Positions 1-6,441 of a DNA stretch of 13,230 nt are shown piece by piece. The position numbers and the translations under genes were made by a program. Positions within the stretch are counted from its first letter, which is position 1, and each line of letters begins with the position of its first letter. Origin of the DNA: an uncultured bacterium (lineage in GTDB: Bacteria > Pseudomonadota > Gammaproteobacteria > Burkholderiales > Burkholderiaceae_E); NCBI GenBank assembly GCA_903864485.1, contig CAIPGD010000198.1, positions 1-13,230 on the forward strand. The letters run 5' to 3'. Below the pieces are notes generated by a model, which saw only the letters and a program-made list of their open reading frames with translations, did no database searches and was not told the origin of the DNA.

Positions 1-1160
1 ATCGCTGCACTCGACAAAAAATCCATCACGGGGGCGAACGACTCGTAAGGCTGGTGGACCATCACGTCGCCTTTGCGGATGGCGCTAAACAGATCTTTTT
101 GTTTGAGCCAACCCGGCAGGCCCGGGGCAAACGAAGGGAATTTCAGATCTGGGCGGTCGACCTGATCCAGGACCTGAGCAAGGCGCACCAGATTGACCGG
201 GCCGTGAACCTGATAACAGTCCTGCGGCTTCAGTTCGAACTCCTGCATCAGCCGGCTAAGGGCCTCCTCACCAATCCCAGCCGAGACCTCGAGACGCACG
301 GCATCGCCGTAATGGCGACTCGGCAACTCGCCCTGCAGCGCACGACGCAGGTCAGTGATGTCCTCCTCATCGACAAACAGGTCACTGTTGCGGGTGACCC
401 GAAACTGATGCACGGCGCGTACGTTCATGCCGGGAAACAGGTTGCCCACGAAACCCTGAACCACGGAGGTCAGCAGCATCAGGCCATTGGGGTGGCCTGA
501 AATATCTTGCGGGACGCGGATCAAACGCGGCAATGCGCGGGGGGCCTGCACGATCGCGATACCCGCGCGTCGCCCAAACGCGTCCTGGCCGTCGAGTTCA
601 ACGATGAAATTCAGACTCTTGTTCAAAATCCGCGGAAACGGATGCGCCGGATCGAGTGCGATTGGCGTCAACAGCGGTTCGATCTCAGACTGAAAAATGG
701 TCCGGGCGAATTCACGATGGGCATCGGTCCAGGTGGTCGACGCATGAAAAACGATTCCTTCCTGAGCGAGTTGGGGGATCAGGGCGTCGTTCAGCAACGC
801 GTACTGGCGTCTGACCAGACGGTTCACCCGCGCGCTGATCGCATCGAGCGATGCGCGGGCCTCGGCGGCCGACGCGTCATCGACCTGGGCCAATTCGTGC
901 AACCCGGAAACCCGAATCTCAAAAAACTCGTCGAGGTTGCTCGACACGATGGTCAGGTAACGCAGGCGCTCGAGCAAAGGCACCTGATCGCCATCGGCCT
1001 GCGCCAGGACACGCTCGTTAAATGCCAAGAGGCCCTGCTCCCGATTCAGCAAATCGTCTGTCCGATGGGGAGGCATCCGATCCGGCTCCGTGTTCCAGCG
1101 GTCCGCCGCAGTGACCGTCGGTTGCCGCTTGCTAGCCGCGGTGGTTTTGGCTGATTTCAT
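1..1160 (-). CDS. ppk: Polyphosphate kinase 1, N-terminal part (runs off the left edge)
   Basis: This is the N-terminal 386 codons of PPK1, which reversibly transfers the gamma phosphate of ATP onto inorganic polyphosphate. Translating the minus strand from the ATG at 1158-1160 gives the family's opening: LLNREQGLLAFNERVL near residues 37-52, then PLLERLRYLTIVSSNLDEFF near 61-80. That segment contains the Asn linked to ATP binding in the E. coli enzyme. Later landmarks are FPRILNKSLNF, an RVTRNSDLFVDEED stretch, and HQPYESF near the window edge. The two catalytic histidines lie further on and are not in the window, so the gene cannot be judged intact. An AGGA eight bases before the ATG supports this start. 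It is transcribed away from ppx. Identity is firm from sequence; length and activity are inferred. Confidence 0.95.
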   Translation of the reverse strand, partial: MKSAKTTAASKRQPTVTAADRWNTEPDRMPPHRTDDLLNREQGLLAFNERVLAQADGDQVPLLERLRYLTIVSSNLDEFFEIRVSGLHELAQVDDASAAEARASLDAISARVNRLVRRQYALLNDALIPQLAQEGIVFHASTTWTDAHREFARTIFQSEIEPLLTPIALDPAHPFPRILNKSLNFIVELDGQDAFGRRAGIAIVQAPRALPRLIRVPQDISGHPNGLMLLTSVVQGFVGNLFPGMNVRAVHQFRVTRNSDLFVDEEDITDLRRALQGELPSRHYGDAVRLEVSAGIGEEALSRLMQEFELKPQDCYQVHGPVNLVRLAQVLDQVDRPDLKFPSFAPGLPGWLKQKDLFSAIRKGDVMVHQPYESFAPVMDFLSSAA

Positions 1161-1256
1161 CGGATAATCCTGCTGTTTGTCGGATGAACGGATAGATGCC
1201 ACGACATCGTCATCCTCTGGTGTTAAGAAATTATTTCGCAGCGACAATTTAAACCG

Positions 1257-2816
1257 ATGACCGACCCTCTTGACCCACTTCTTCTCGCCGCTGTCGACCT
1301 CGGCTCCAACAGCTTTCGACTCTTGATAGGGCGGGCCGACTCGTCACCAGCCGGGGTTCAGGTCATCCCGGTGGATGTCCTCAAAGACAGTGTCCGGCTC
1401 GCGTCCGGACTTGACCATGAGCGCAACCTCACAGCGCTGGCGCAGCGCCGGGGCGTCGAGGCCCTGCAGCGCTTTGGCGAGCGCCTGCGCGCATTTCATC
1501 CGGATTCGGTGCGCGCCGTTGCCACCAGCACCTTGCGTCAGGCAAAAAATGCCCGGCATGTTCTAGCGACCTTCGAGGCCGCGCTCGGATTCCCAATTGA
1601 GGTGATCGCGGGGCGCGAAGAAGCGCGTCTGATCTGGGTCGGCGCCGCCCACACCCTACCCGCCGATGGGTCGCACCGGCTGGTGATCGATATCGGCGGG
1701 GGTTCCACCGAATGTATTGTCGGGCGCGATTACGAACCTCTGGTAACTGAGAGCGTTACCGTCGGCTGTGTGGGTCTCACTGGACGGATCTTTGGCGACG
1801 GTGAAGTTGGGCGCGAGGCAATGAACGAGGCCATCTTGATTGCGCGCGACCTGTTTGCGCCGCTGGCCAAAGGCTTTCGCCGCGAAACCTGGAACGAAGC
1901 CATCGGCACCTCAGGCACCGCGAAGACCATCTCGGCGATCTGTCTGGCCGAGTTTGGCGATCCGACAATTACGCGCGACGCGCTGGGACACATCGAAGCC
2001 GCACTCATCAAGGCTGGCCATTTCGACCGCTTGCGACTCCAGGGTTTGCGCGCCGACCGGCGCCCGGTCCTGCCCGGAGGTTTGGCGATACTGTGCGCGG
2101 CCTTTGAAGAATTCGGTATTTCGACCATGCGTTTCACGTCGGGGGCACTACGTGAAGGCGTGCTGTACGACCTTCTGGGCCGCACCAACGACAGCGACAT
2201 GCGCGACGTCACGGTCGAGCAATCCATGATCCGATATGGCGTTGACCGGGACCACGCCGGCCGGGTGGGTAAAACAGCGGCCTGGCTCTGGCGCTCGATT
2301 GCCCGTGGCGCGGCCGAGGATGTCGAACGCGGCATTGAACTGCTCGGTTGGGCGGCCTCGTTGAGCGAAATCGGGTTGAGCATTTCGCATTCGGCATATC
2401 ACAAGCATTCAGCCTATATCGTCGCGAATGCCGATTTGCCCGGTTTTTCGCGCCCCGACCAGGCGCTGCTCTCGCGCCTCGTGCTCGGCCATACGGGCAA
2501 GCTAACCAAAATGACCAGCCTGGTCGAACTCGACGCCGAATGGCGGATGTTGCTGGCTTTACGCCTCGCCGTCATCCTGCACCGGCGGCGTGATTCGCAA
2601 GGCTCAACCTACCCCCTCGCGCTCGAAATCGAGCGCCGGCGGGTCAGTCTTCGCGTCGAGCGGGGCTGGACCACCAAGCACCCGCTCACCGATTTCAGCC
2701 TGAGCGCCGAGATTGCCGAGTGGACACGAGCCGGGCTGTTCGAGCACGCTGGTTATTTGCCGGTCGATCGCCTACCGAATCAGGATGGGCCACCTAAGAT
2801 GCGACTGATTGCCTGA
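1257..2816 (+). CDS. ppx: Exopolyphosphatase, Ppx/GppA family
   Basis: This 519-residue protein is the right length for the long Ppx/GppA phosphatases, which release phosphate from polyphosphate ends or convert pppGpp to ppGpp. It has the actin-like ATPase fold signatures: DLGSNSF at residues 14-20, the AVATSTLRQAKN segment near 88-98, IAGREEARLIW with the likely catalytic Glu at 121, and DIGGGST at 145-151. GTSGTAKTI and FTSGALREGVLYDLL follow. The C-terminal third is the helical HD-like domain of long family members (around LSEIGLSISHSAYHKHSAY). The ATG at 1257 leaves the full N-terminal motif but has no clear Shine-Dalgarno. Pairing with divergent ppk favours exopolyphosphatase over GppA; sequence alone does not fully exclude pppGpp hydrolysis. 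Confidence 0.94.
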   Translation: MTDPLDPLLLAAVDLGSNSFRLLIGRADSSPAGVQVIPVDVLKDSVRLASGLDHERNLTALAQRRGVEALQRFGERLRAFHPDSVRAVATSTLRQAKNARHVLATFEAALGFPIEVIAGREEARLIWVGAAHTLPADGSHRLVIDIGGGSTECIVGRDYEPLVTESVTVGCVGLTGRIFGDGEVGREAMNEAILIARDLFAPLAKGFRRETWNEAIGTSGTAKTISAICLAEFGDPTITRDALGHIEAALIKAGHFDRLRLQGLRADRRPVLPGGLAILCAAFEEFGISTMRFTSGALREGVLYDLLGRTNDSDMRDVTVEQSMIRYGVDRDHAGRVGKTAAWLWRSIARGAAEDVERGIELLGWAASLSEIGLSISHSAYHKHSAYIVANADLPGFSRPDQALLSRLVLGHTGKLTKMTSLVELDAEWRMLLALRLAVILHRRRDSQGSTYPLALEIERRRVSLRVERGWTTKHPLTDFSLSAEIAEWTRAGLFEHAGYLPVDRLPNQDGPPKMRLIA

Positions 2817-2823
2817 TCAAGTC

Positions 2824-2847
2824 TGAGCCTGAGGCTGAGGCTGAGGG
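2824..2847. repeat. Four 6-bp tandem units between convergent ppx and yfhL
   Basis: Just after the ppx stop are four hexamers, TGAGCC, TGAGGC, TGAGGC and TGAGGG. The gap between the two convergent genes is 49 bases. The first two units make a short AGCC/GGCT fold-back, but no T-run follows on either strand, so it is a poor intrinsic terminator. Most likely it is simple slippage sequence. Confidence 0.6.
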
Positions 2848-2865
2848 GCTGCGCGTAAGCGTTCC

Positions 2866-3114
2866 TCAACCTGCCTGGAGTCGGTGGAACTTCGTGAGGA
2901 GTTGCTCAGGGCTCTCGATCCATTCAGGGTTGAGCGGGATACAGTCCACGGGGCACACGACCCTGCATTGCGGCTCGTCATGGTGGCCGACACATTCCGT
3001 GCAGCGCAATGGGTCGATCTGGTAAATCTCGGGCCCCATGCTGATGGCCGAATTCGGACATTCGGGCTCACACACATCGCAATTGATGCACTGATCCGTA
3101 ATCAGTAGCGCCAT
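2866..3114 (-). CDS. yfhL: YfhL family 4Fe-4S ferredoxin
   Basis: An 82-residue soluble ferredoxin with eight cysteines placed for two [4Fe-4S] clusters. The first set is C9, C12, C15 and C19 (CINCDVCEPECP). The second is C38, C41, C50 and C54, with the long eight-residue gap between C41 and C50 typical of the Allochromatium vinosum ferredoxin type, plus an extra C58. The C-terminal helix-like tail (SPEQLLTKFHRLQ) also fits YfhL. It is an electron carrier of unsettled physiological partner. The ATG lies five bases after the coaD stop with no strong Shine-Dalgarno, so translational coupling to coaD is likely. Following coaD is, as far as I recall, a common position for this gene in proteobacteria. 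Confidence 0.92.
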   Translation of the reverse strand: MALLITDQCINCDVCEPECPNSAISMGPEIYQIDPLRCTECVGHHDEPQCRVVCPVDCIPLNPEWIESPEQLLTKFHRLQAG

Positions 3115-3119
3115 CTGGG

Positions 3120-3677
3120 TCAGGGGGGCGACGAGTCAGGAGGCGCGCCAGCAGCCGCAGCAGCCGCAGCAGCCTCTGCATCCTCCATCCGCTGAATCCG
3201 TTCGGTACGTTTGCTGACGAGCCAGGCCTCGACCGATGGGAAAACGAACTTCGAGACGTCACCGCCCAAGAGCGCAATTTCGCGAACCAGCGTGCCAGAA
3301 ATGAACTGGTACTGATCGGTTGGGGTCATGAAGATCGTCTCAACCTCTGGCAACAAATAGCGATTCATGCCCGCCATTTGAAATTCGTACTCAAAATCAG
3401 AAACTGCTCGCAAGCCCCGAACAATGATGTTGGCTTCTTGCAGTCGAACGAAATCCTTTAGGAGGCCCCTAAACCCGTGAACTTCGACATTGGGGTAGTG
3501 GCCCAGCACTTCTCGGGCAATTTCGACCCGCTCGGCCAAATTGAAAACGGGGTGCTTGGTCTGACTGTCGGCGACACCAACGATCAAACGGTCAAACAGG
3601 CGCGATCCGCGGCGCACCAAATCCTCGTGCCCCCGAGTCAGCGGATCAAACGTTCCGGGATAAACCGCAATCTTCAT
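3120..3677 (-). CDS. coaD: Phosphopantetheine adenylyltransferase
   Basis: CoaD transfers AMP from ATP to 4'-phosphopantetheine, giving dephospho-CoA, the penultimate step of coenzyme A synthesis. The nucleotidyltransferase motif is intact: YPGTFDPLTRGH at residues 6-17, with T14 and H17 as the T/HxGH residues. The RGLRAVSDFEYE segment (88-98) and ISGTLVRE (126-133) are also typical. The conserved core ends near residue 160, the usual family length. Here it is followed by a low-complexity tail of about 25 residues with eight consecutive alanines (169-176) and a proline/serine end, encoded by a 9-bp repeat. The tail is probably disordered. The start overlaps the rsmD end by 32 bases, so the two are probably co-transcribed. 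Confidence 0.96.
   Translation of the reverse strand: MKIAVYPGTFDPLTRGHEDLVRRGSRLFDRLIVGVADSQTKHPVFNLAERVEIAREVLGHYPNVEVHGFRGLLKDFVRLQEANIIVRGLRAVSDFEYEFQMAGMNRYLLPEVETIFMTPTDQYQFISGTLVREIALLGGDVSKFVFPSVEAWLVSKRTERIQRMEDAEAAAAAAAAGAPPDSSPP
3149..3175. repeat. 9-bp tandem repeat in the coaD tail
   Basis: On the plus strand CAGCAGCCG occurs twice in tandem, followed by a third copy with one change (CAGCAGCCT). Read on the coding strand it encodes part of an eight-alanine run near the CoaD C-terminus. Because the unit is nine bases, gain or loss of copies keeps the frame and only changes tail length. Confidence 0.85.
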
Positions 3678-4287
3678 AGAAACTAGAACCCTGAAATTTC
3701 AGCAGATGATAATGGACGCGCCCCGCACTGGCGCTACGGACCACCGTGAATCCCGCTTCGGTCCATGCCGTAACCGCCTCGGCCTGACTTTGAAGTTTTG
3801 TTTCAGCCTCGAGATAGACCCACCCCCCATCGGCCAATAAGGGTCCAAGCAGGGGGCGAACCCGCGTTGGCCAGTCGGCGCCAAAGGGCGGATCCAGAAA
3901 AATCAGATCAAACCCGCGCGCTTGCCTGAGCGCCAGACGACCCGCCACGGCCATGGCGTCGCCCGCCTCAAGGACGACCTGCTGCGCATTGAGACGCTGA
4001 CGGACAGTATGCAAGGACTCCAAAGCCTTCGGATCGCGCTCGACCATCAAGACGCTTTGGGCGCCGCGCGAGGCGGCCTCAAAGCCAAGCGCCCCGGTAC
4101 CGGCAAAGAGATCCAGAACTCGCCAGCCCGCAAGGTCCTGGCCAAGCCAGTTAAAAAGTGTCTCCCGCACCCGGTCCGGCGTGGGTCGCAAGCCGGGCAC
4201 CGCGGGGACCGGAATCAAGGTCCGACGCCACTGTCCGCCAATGATGCGCACCCGCGTCGGAGGACTTAAATGGGCATTTGATACCAT
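3646..4287 (-). CDS. rsmD: 16S rRNA (guanine966-N2)-methyltransferase
   Basis: RsmD methylates N2 of G966 in 16S rRNA using S-adenosylmethionine. The protein has the family N-terminus RIIGGQWRR (14-22), the RPTPDRVRETLFNWL block (34-48), SAM-binding motif I DLFAGTGALGFE (59-70), the acidic VERD following strand 2, and catalytic DPPF (132-135). With the ATG at 4287 it is 213 residues, close to the usual 180-210. A longer in-frame start at 4455 would overlap the divergent ftsY gene by over 100 bases and add unconserved sequence, so I rejected it. No good Shine-Dalgarno precedes the chosen start. The last codons overlap the start of coaD. Divergent to ftsY across 56 bases, a common neighbourhood in proteobacteria. 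Confidence 0.94.
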   Translation of the reverse strand: MVSNAHLSPPTRVRIIGGQWRRTLIPVPAVPGLRPTPDRVRETLFNWLGQDLAGWRVLDLFAGTGALGFEAASRGAQSVLMVERDPKALESLHTVRQRLNAQQVVLEAGDAMAVAGRLALRQARGFDLIFLDPPFGADWPTRVRPLLGPLLADGGWVYLEAETKLQSQAEAVTAWTEAGFTVVRSASAGRVHYHLLKFQGSSFYEDCGLSRNV

Positions 4288-4343
4288 CGATTGGAGTGTA
4301 TCGTGATCTGCTAATGCAACACCCCCATTAAACAAGGCGCCCG

Positions 4344-5450
4344 ATGTTCGGCTTTCTGCGGCGCAAGAAACCGCCACCTCCAACGCCGGAGCCTGTCGAA
4401 TCTGCCTCGAACCCTGGCAGGCCCTCGCCCATCGAGCCGGCGTCGATCGCGGCACAGGCGGCGGGGCCTCCTCAGCCTCCTGCGCCGTCAGTGCCGTCAG
4501 CGCCGTCAGCGCCCGCAGAACCGCCGCGGACGGGATGGATCAAGCGTCTTCGAGCCGGTCTGAGCCGAACCAGCGGGCAACTGGCCGGGCTCTTCGGCCT
4601 GACGCGGATTGACGAGGCGCTCTTCGAACAGCTGGAAACAGCGCTACTGGTCGCGGACACCGGAATTGAAACTACGACTTGGCTCCTCGCGCGGCTGCGG
4701 GAGCGAGTCAAGAAGGAGCGCCTTGAAACGGGGGAGGATGTACGACAAGCGCTCAGGGCCACGCTAACCGAGCTGTTGACCCCACTCGAAGCGCCGATCG
4801 ACCTGGATCGGTCAGCACCCCAAGTCTGGATGGTGACCGGGGTCAACGGGGCCGGCAAGACCACCTCGATTGGCAAGTTGGCCCACCTGCTGCGGCGCGA
4901 ACACAAGTCGGTTCTGCTGGCAGCCGGCGACACTTTCCGCGCGGCCGCCCGGGCCCAACTGGCCGAATGGGGTGCACGCAATGACGTCGCCGTGATTGCG
5001 CAGGACGGCGGCGACCCCGGCGCCGTGGCTTTTGATGCCGTCTCGGCCGGGATTGCGCGCCGAACCGATGTCGTGATGGTCGACACAGCGGGTCGATTGC
5101 CAACCCAGACTCACCTGATGGAAGAGTTGCGCAAAGTCCGTCGAGTCATCGGCAAAGCGCTCGCTGGCGCGCCCCATGAAGCACTGTTGGTGCTCGACGG
5201 GAATACCGGCCAAAACATGCTGGCGCAGGTCGCGGCGTTTGATGCGGCCGTTGCCCTCACCGGCCTCATCGTGACCAAGCTCGACGGCACCGCGAAGGGG
5301 GGCGCCATCGTGGCGCTGGCCCACACTCGTCGAGCGCAACCGATCCCGGTCTATTTCATTGGTTTGGGCGAAGGCGTTGACGATTTACAGGCGTTCTCCG
5401 CAGAAGAATTTGTAAGTGCACTCCTCGACACAACACCCAGATCGCATTAG
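4344..5450 (+). CDS. ftsY: Signal recognition particle receptor FtsY
   Basis: FtsY is the membrane-associated SRP receptor GTPase that docks ribosomes translating membrane proteins. Residues 1-62 are a basic start (FLRRKK) and a proline/alanine/serine-rich linker. The N domain spans roughly 65-150 and the G domain 160-368. GTPase motifs are intact: GVNGAGKT at 166-173, AAGDTFRAAA at 193-202, DTAGRLP at 247-253, TKLDGTAKGG at 311-320, and the C-terminal GLGEGVDDLQAF. At 368 residues it is typical of proteobacterial FtsY with a short A domain. AAGG six to seven bases before the ATG supports the start. The stop codon (5448-5450) lies inside the CIRCE operator of rpoH. ftsE and ftsX, which often follow ftsY, are absent here. 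Confidence 0.97.
   Translation: MFGFLRRKKPPPPTPEPVESASNPGRPSPIEPASIAAQAAGPPQPPAPSVPSAPSAPAEPPRTGWIKRLRAGLSRTSGQLAGLFGLTRIDEALFEQLETALLVADTGIETTTWLLARLRERVKKERLETGEDVRQALRATLTELLTPLEAPIDLDRSAPQVWMVTGVNGAGKTTSIGKLAHLLRREHKSVLLAAGDTFRAAARAQLAEWGARNDVAVIAQDGGDPGAVAFDAVSAGIARRTDVVMVDTAGRLPTQTHLMEELRKVRRVIGKALAGAPHEALLVLDGNTGQNMLAQVAAFDAAVALTGLIVTKLDGTAKGGAIVALAHTRRAQPIPVYFIGLGEGVDDLQAFSAEEFVSALLDTTPRSH
4482..4517. repeat. 9-bp tandem repeat in the FtsY linker
   Basis: Four consecutive nonamers, GCGCCGTCA, GTGCCGTCA, GCGCCGTCA and the diverged GCGCCCGCA, encode APS-VPS-APS-APA in the disordered linker before the N domain. The period preserves the frame, so copy number would tune linker length only. 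Confidence 0.85.
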
Positions 5451-5473
5451 CACTCGAGAATGTAGAGTGCTAA
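5447..5473. promoter_or_regulatory. CIRCE operator (HrcA-binding inverted repeat) upstream of rpoH
   Basis: A perfect nine-base inverted repeat, TTAGCACTC and GAGTGCTAA, is separated by exactly nine bases (5456-5464). This is the full consensus of CIRCE, bound by the heat-shock repressor HrcA, with no mismatch in either arm. It begins one base before the ftsY stop codon, which lies within the left arm, and ends 35 bases before the rpoH ATG. The position over a candidate promoter suggests direct repression of rpoH by HrcA. The sequence is seen directly; binding is inferred, since hrcA itself is not in the window. Confidence 0.93.
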
Positions 5474-5476
5474 AAT
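5447..5476 (+). promoter_or_regulatory. Candidate sigma-70-type promoter of rpoH, covered by CIRCE
   Basis: TTAGCA at 5447-5452 matches four of six bases of the -35 consensus, and TAAAAT at 5471-5476 matches five of six of the -10, with an 18-base spacer. The CIRCE arms span -35 to -10, the classical geometry for steric repression. Transcription would start near 5483, leaving a leader of only about 26 bases. The -35 assignment is weak. Confidence 0.5.
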
Positions 5477-5508
5477 AAGTCTGCTTGTCATAAAGGAGTA
5501 TCAGTCAG

Positions 5509-6426
5509 ATGAATCAGACTGCTGCGCTGGCCTTGCCCGTGGGTTTAAAAACTAACCATGCCGCCTTGGCCCCGATGGGTGGGGCCGGGTTTGGACTGCC
5601 CGCACTCGGCAACCTTGATGCGTATATCTCGGCTGTGCACCGGATCCCACTGCTCACTCTCGAAGAGGAGACAGAATTTGCGCGCCGCCTGCGCGATGAC
5701 GGCGATTTAGACGCAGCCCGACGACTGGTCATGTCGCACCTCCGAGTCGTGGTTGGCGTTGCGCGTCAGTTTCTGGGATACGGTCTCCCTCACGCTGATC
5801 TGATTCAGGAGGGCAACGTCGGCCTCATGAAGGCTGTGCGTCGATTCGACCCCGAGCGCGGCGTGCGCCTTGTGTCGTTTGCACTCCATTGGATCAAAGC
5901 AGAAATTCACGAATACGTCTTGCGCAACTGGCGCTTGGTCCGGGTGGCGACCACCAAAGCCCAGCGCAAACTGTTTTTTAATCTGCGCTCGATGAAACAG
6001 GATTCGACGTCGCTTGATCCGGGCGATATCGACGTCATCGCGCGTACGCTCGATGTCCGCCACGAAGACGTGATCGAGATGGAATCACGCTTGGCCGGAC
6101 GCGACATCCCAATGGATAACGGCAACGACGAAGATGGCGAATCCGTCAGCCCGATTGCCTGGCTCAAAGCCGACGGATCCGAGCCGACGCAAGTACTCGA
6201 AGCGCGCGCACGCGACCTGCTGCAGGGCGAGGGCCTGTTGCGGGCGCTCGACCGCCTCGATCCGCGCAGCCGCCGGATCATCGAGTCGCGCTGGCTTGTC
6301 GATGAAACCGAGGGCGGAGCGTCAACGCTACATGAATTGGCCGCGGAGTTCGGGGTTTCCGCGGAGCGGATTCGTCAGATCGAAGCCAAAGCGCTCAAAA
6401 CCATGCGCGCTGAGCTGAGTGTCTGA
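5509..6426 (+). CDS. rpoH: RNA polymerase sigma-32 (heat-shock sigma factor)
   Basis: RpoH directs RNA polymerase to chaperone and protease promoters. The diagnostic RpoH box QRKLFFNLR is present exactly, at residues 152-160, after the region 2 block LIQEGNVGLMKAVRRFDPERG (98-118) and WIKAEIHEYVLRNW (128-141). Region 4.2, a helix-turn-helix ending AERIRQIEAKALKTMRAEL (285-303), is intact. The protein is 305 residues, about 20 longer than E. coli RpoH because of an N-terminal alanine/glycine-rich extension before GNLDAYI. Residues matching the E. coli turnover positions L47, A50 and I54 are L67, A70 and V74 by eye alignment, so degradation control may be kept. An AAAGGAG ten bases before the ATG is a strong ribosome site. 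A CIRCE element lies directly upstream. Confidence 0.97.
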   Translation: MNQTAALALPVGLKTNHAALAPMGGAGFGLPALGNLDAYISAVHRIPLLTLEEETEFARRLRDDGDLDAARRLVMSHLRVVVGVARQFLGYGLPHADLIQEGNVGLMKAVRRFDPERGVRLVSFALHWIKAEIHEYVLRNWRLVRVATTKAQRKLFFNLRSMKQDSTSLDPGDIDVIARTLDVRHEDVIEMESRLAGRDIPMDNGNDEDGESVSPIAWLKADGSEPTQVLEARARDLLQGEGLLRALDRLDPRSRRIIESRWLVDETEGGASTLHELAAEFGVSAERIRQIEAKALKTMRAELSV

Positions 6427-6441
6427 ATTGAAGGGTTGACG

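Noticed and set aside
507..1154. Long plus-strand open frame of 215 codons opposite ppk
   Set aside because: It lies entirely antisense to the clearly conserved PPK1 frame and its translation is arginine-rich with no recognisable motif, as expected for a shadow in GC-rich DNA.
1171..1215. Possible Pho box between ppk and ppx
   Set aside because: GACATCGTCATCC and CTGTTTGTC resemble half-sites but not two consensus heptamers at the required 11-base spacing.
1730..2383. Minus-strand open frame of 217 codons within ppx
   Set aside because: Antisense to conserved ppx motifs; composition (Ser/Arg/Pro) is that of a shadow frame and there is no ribosome site.
2817..3077. Alternative minus-strand frame of 86 codons overlapping yfhL
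   Set aside because: The yfhL frame has all eight cluster cysteines; the alternative frame is serine/arginine-rich and lacks motifs.
4288..4455. Upstream extension of rsmD to an ATG at 4455
   Set aside because: It would overlap the start of ftsY by over 100 bases and adds sequence before the conserved RIIGGQWRR start that the family does not have.
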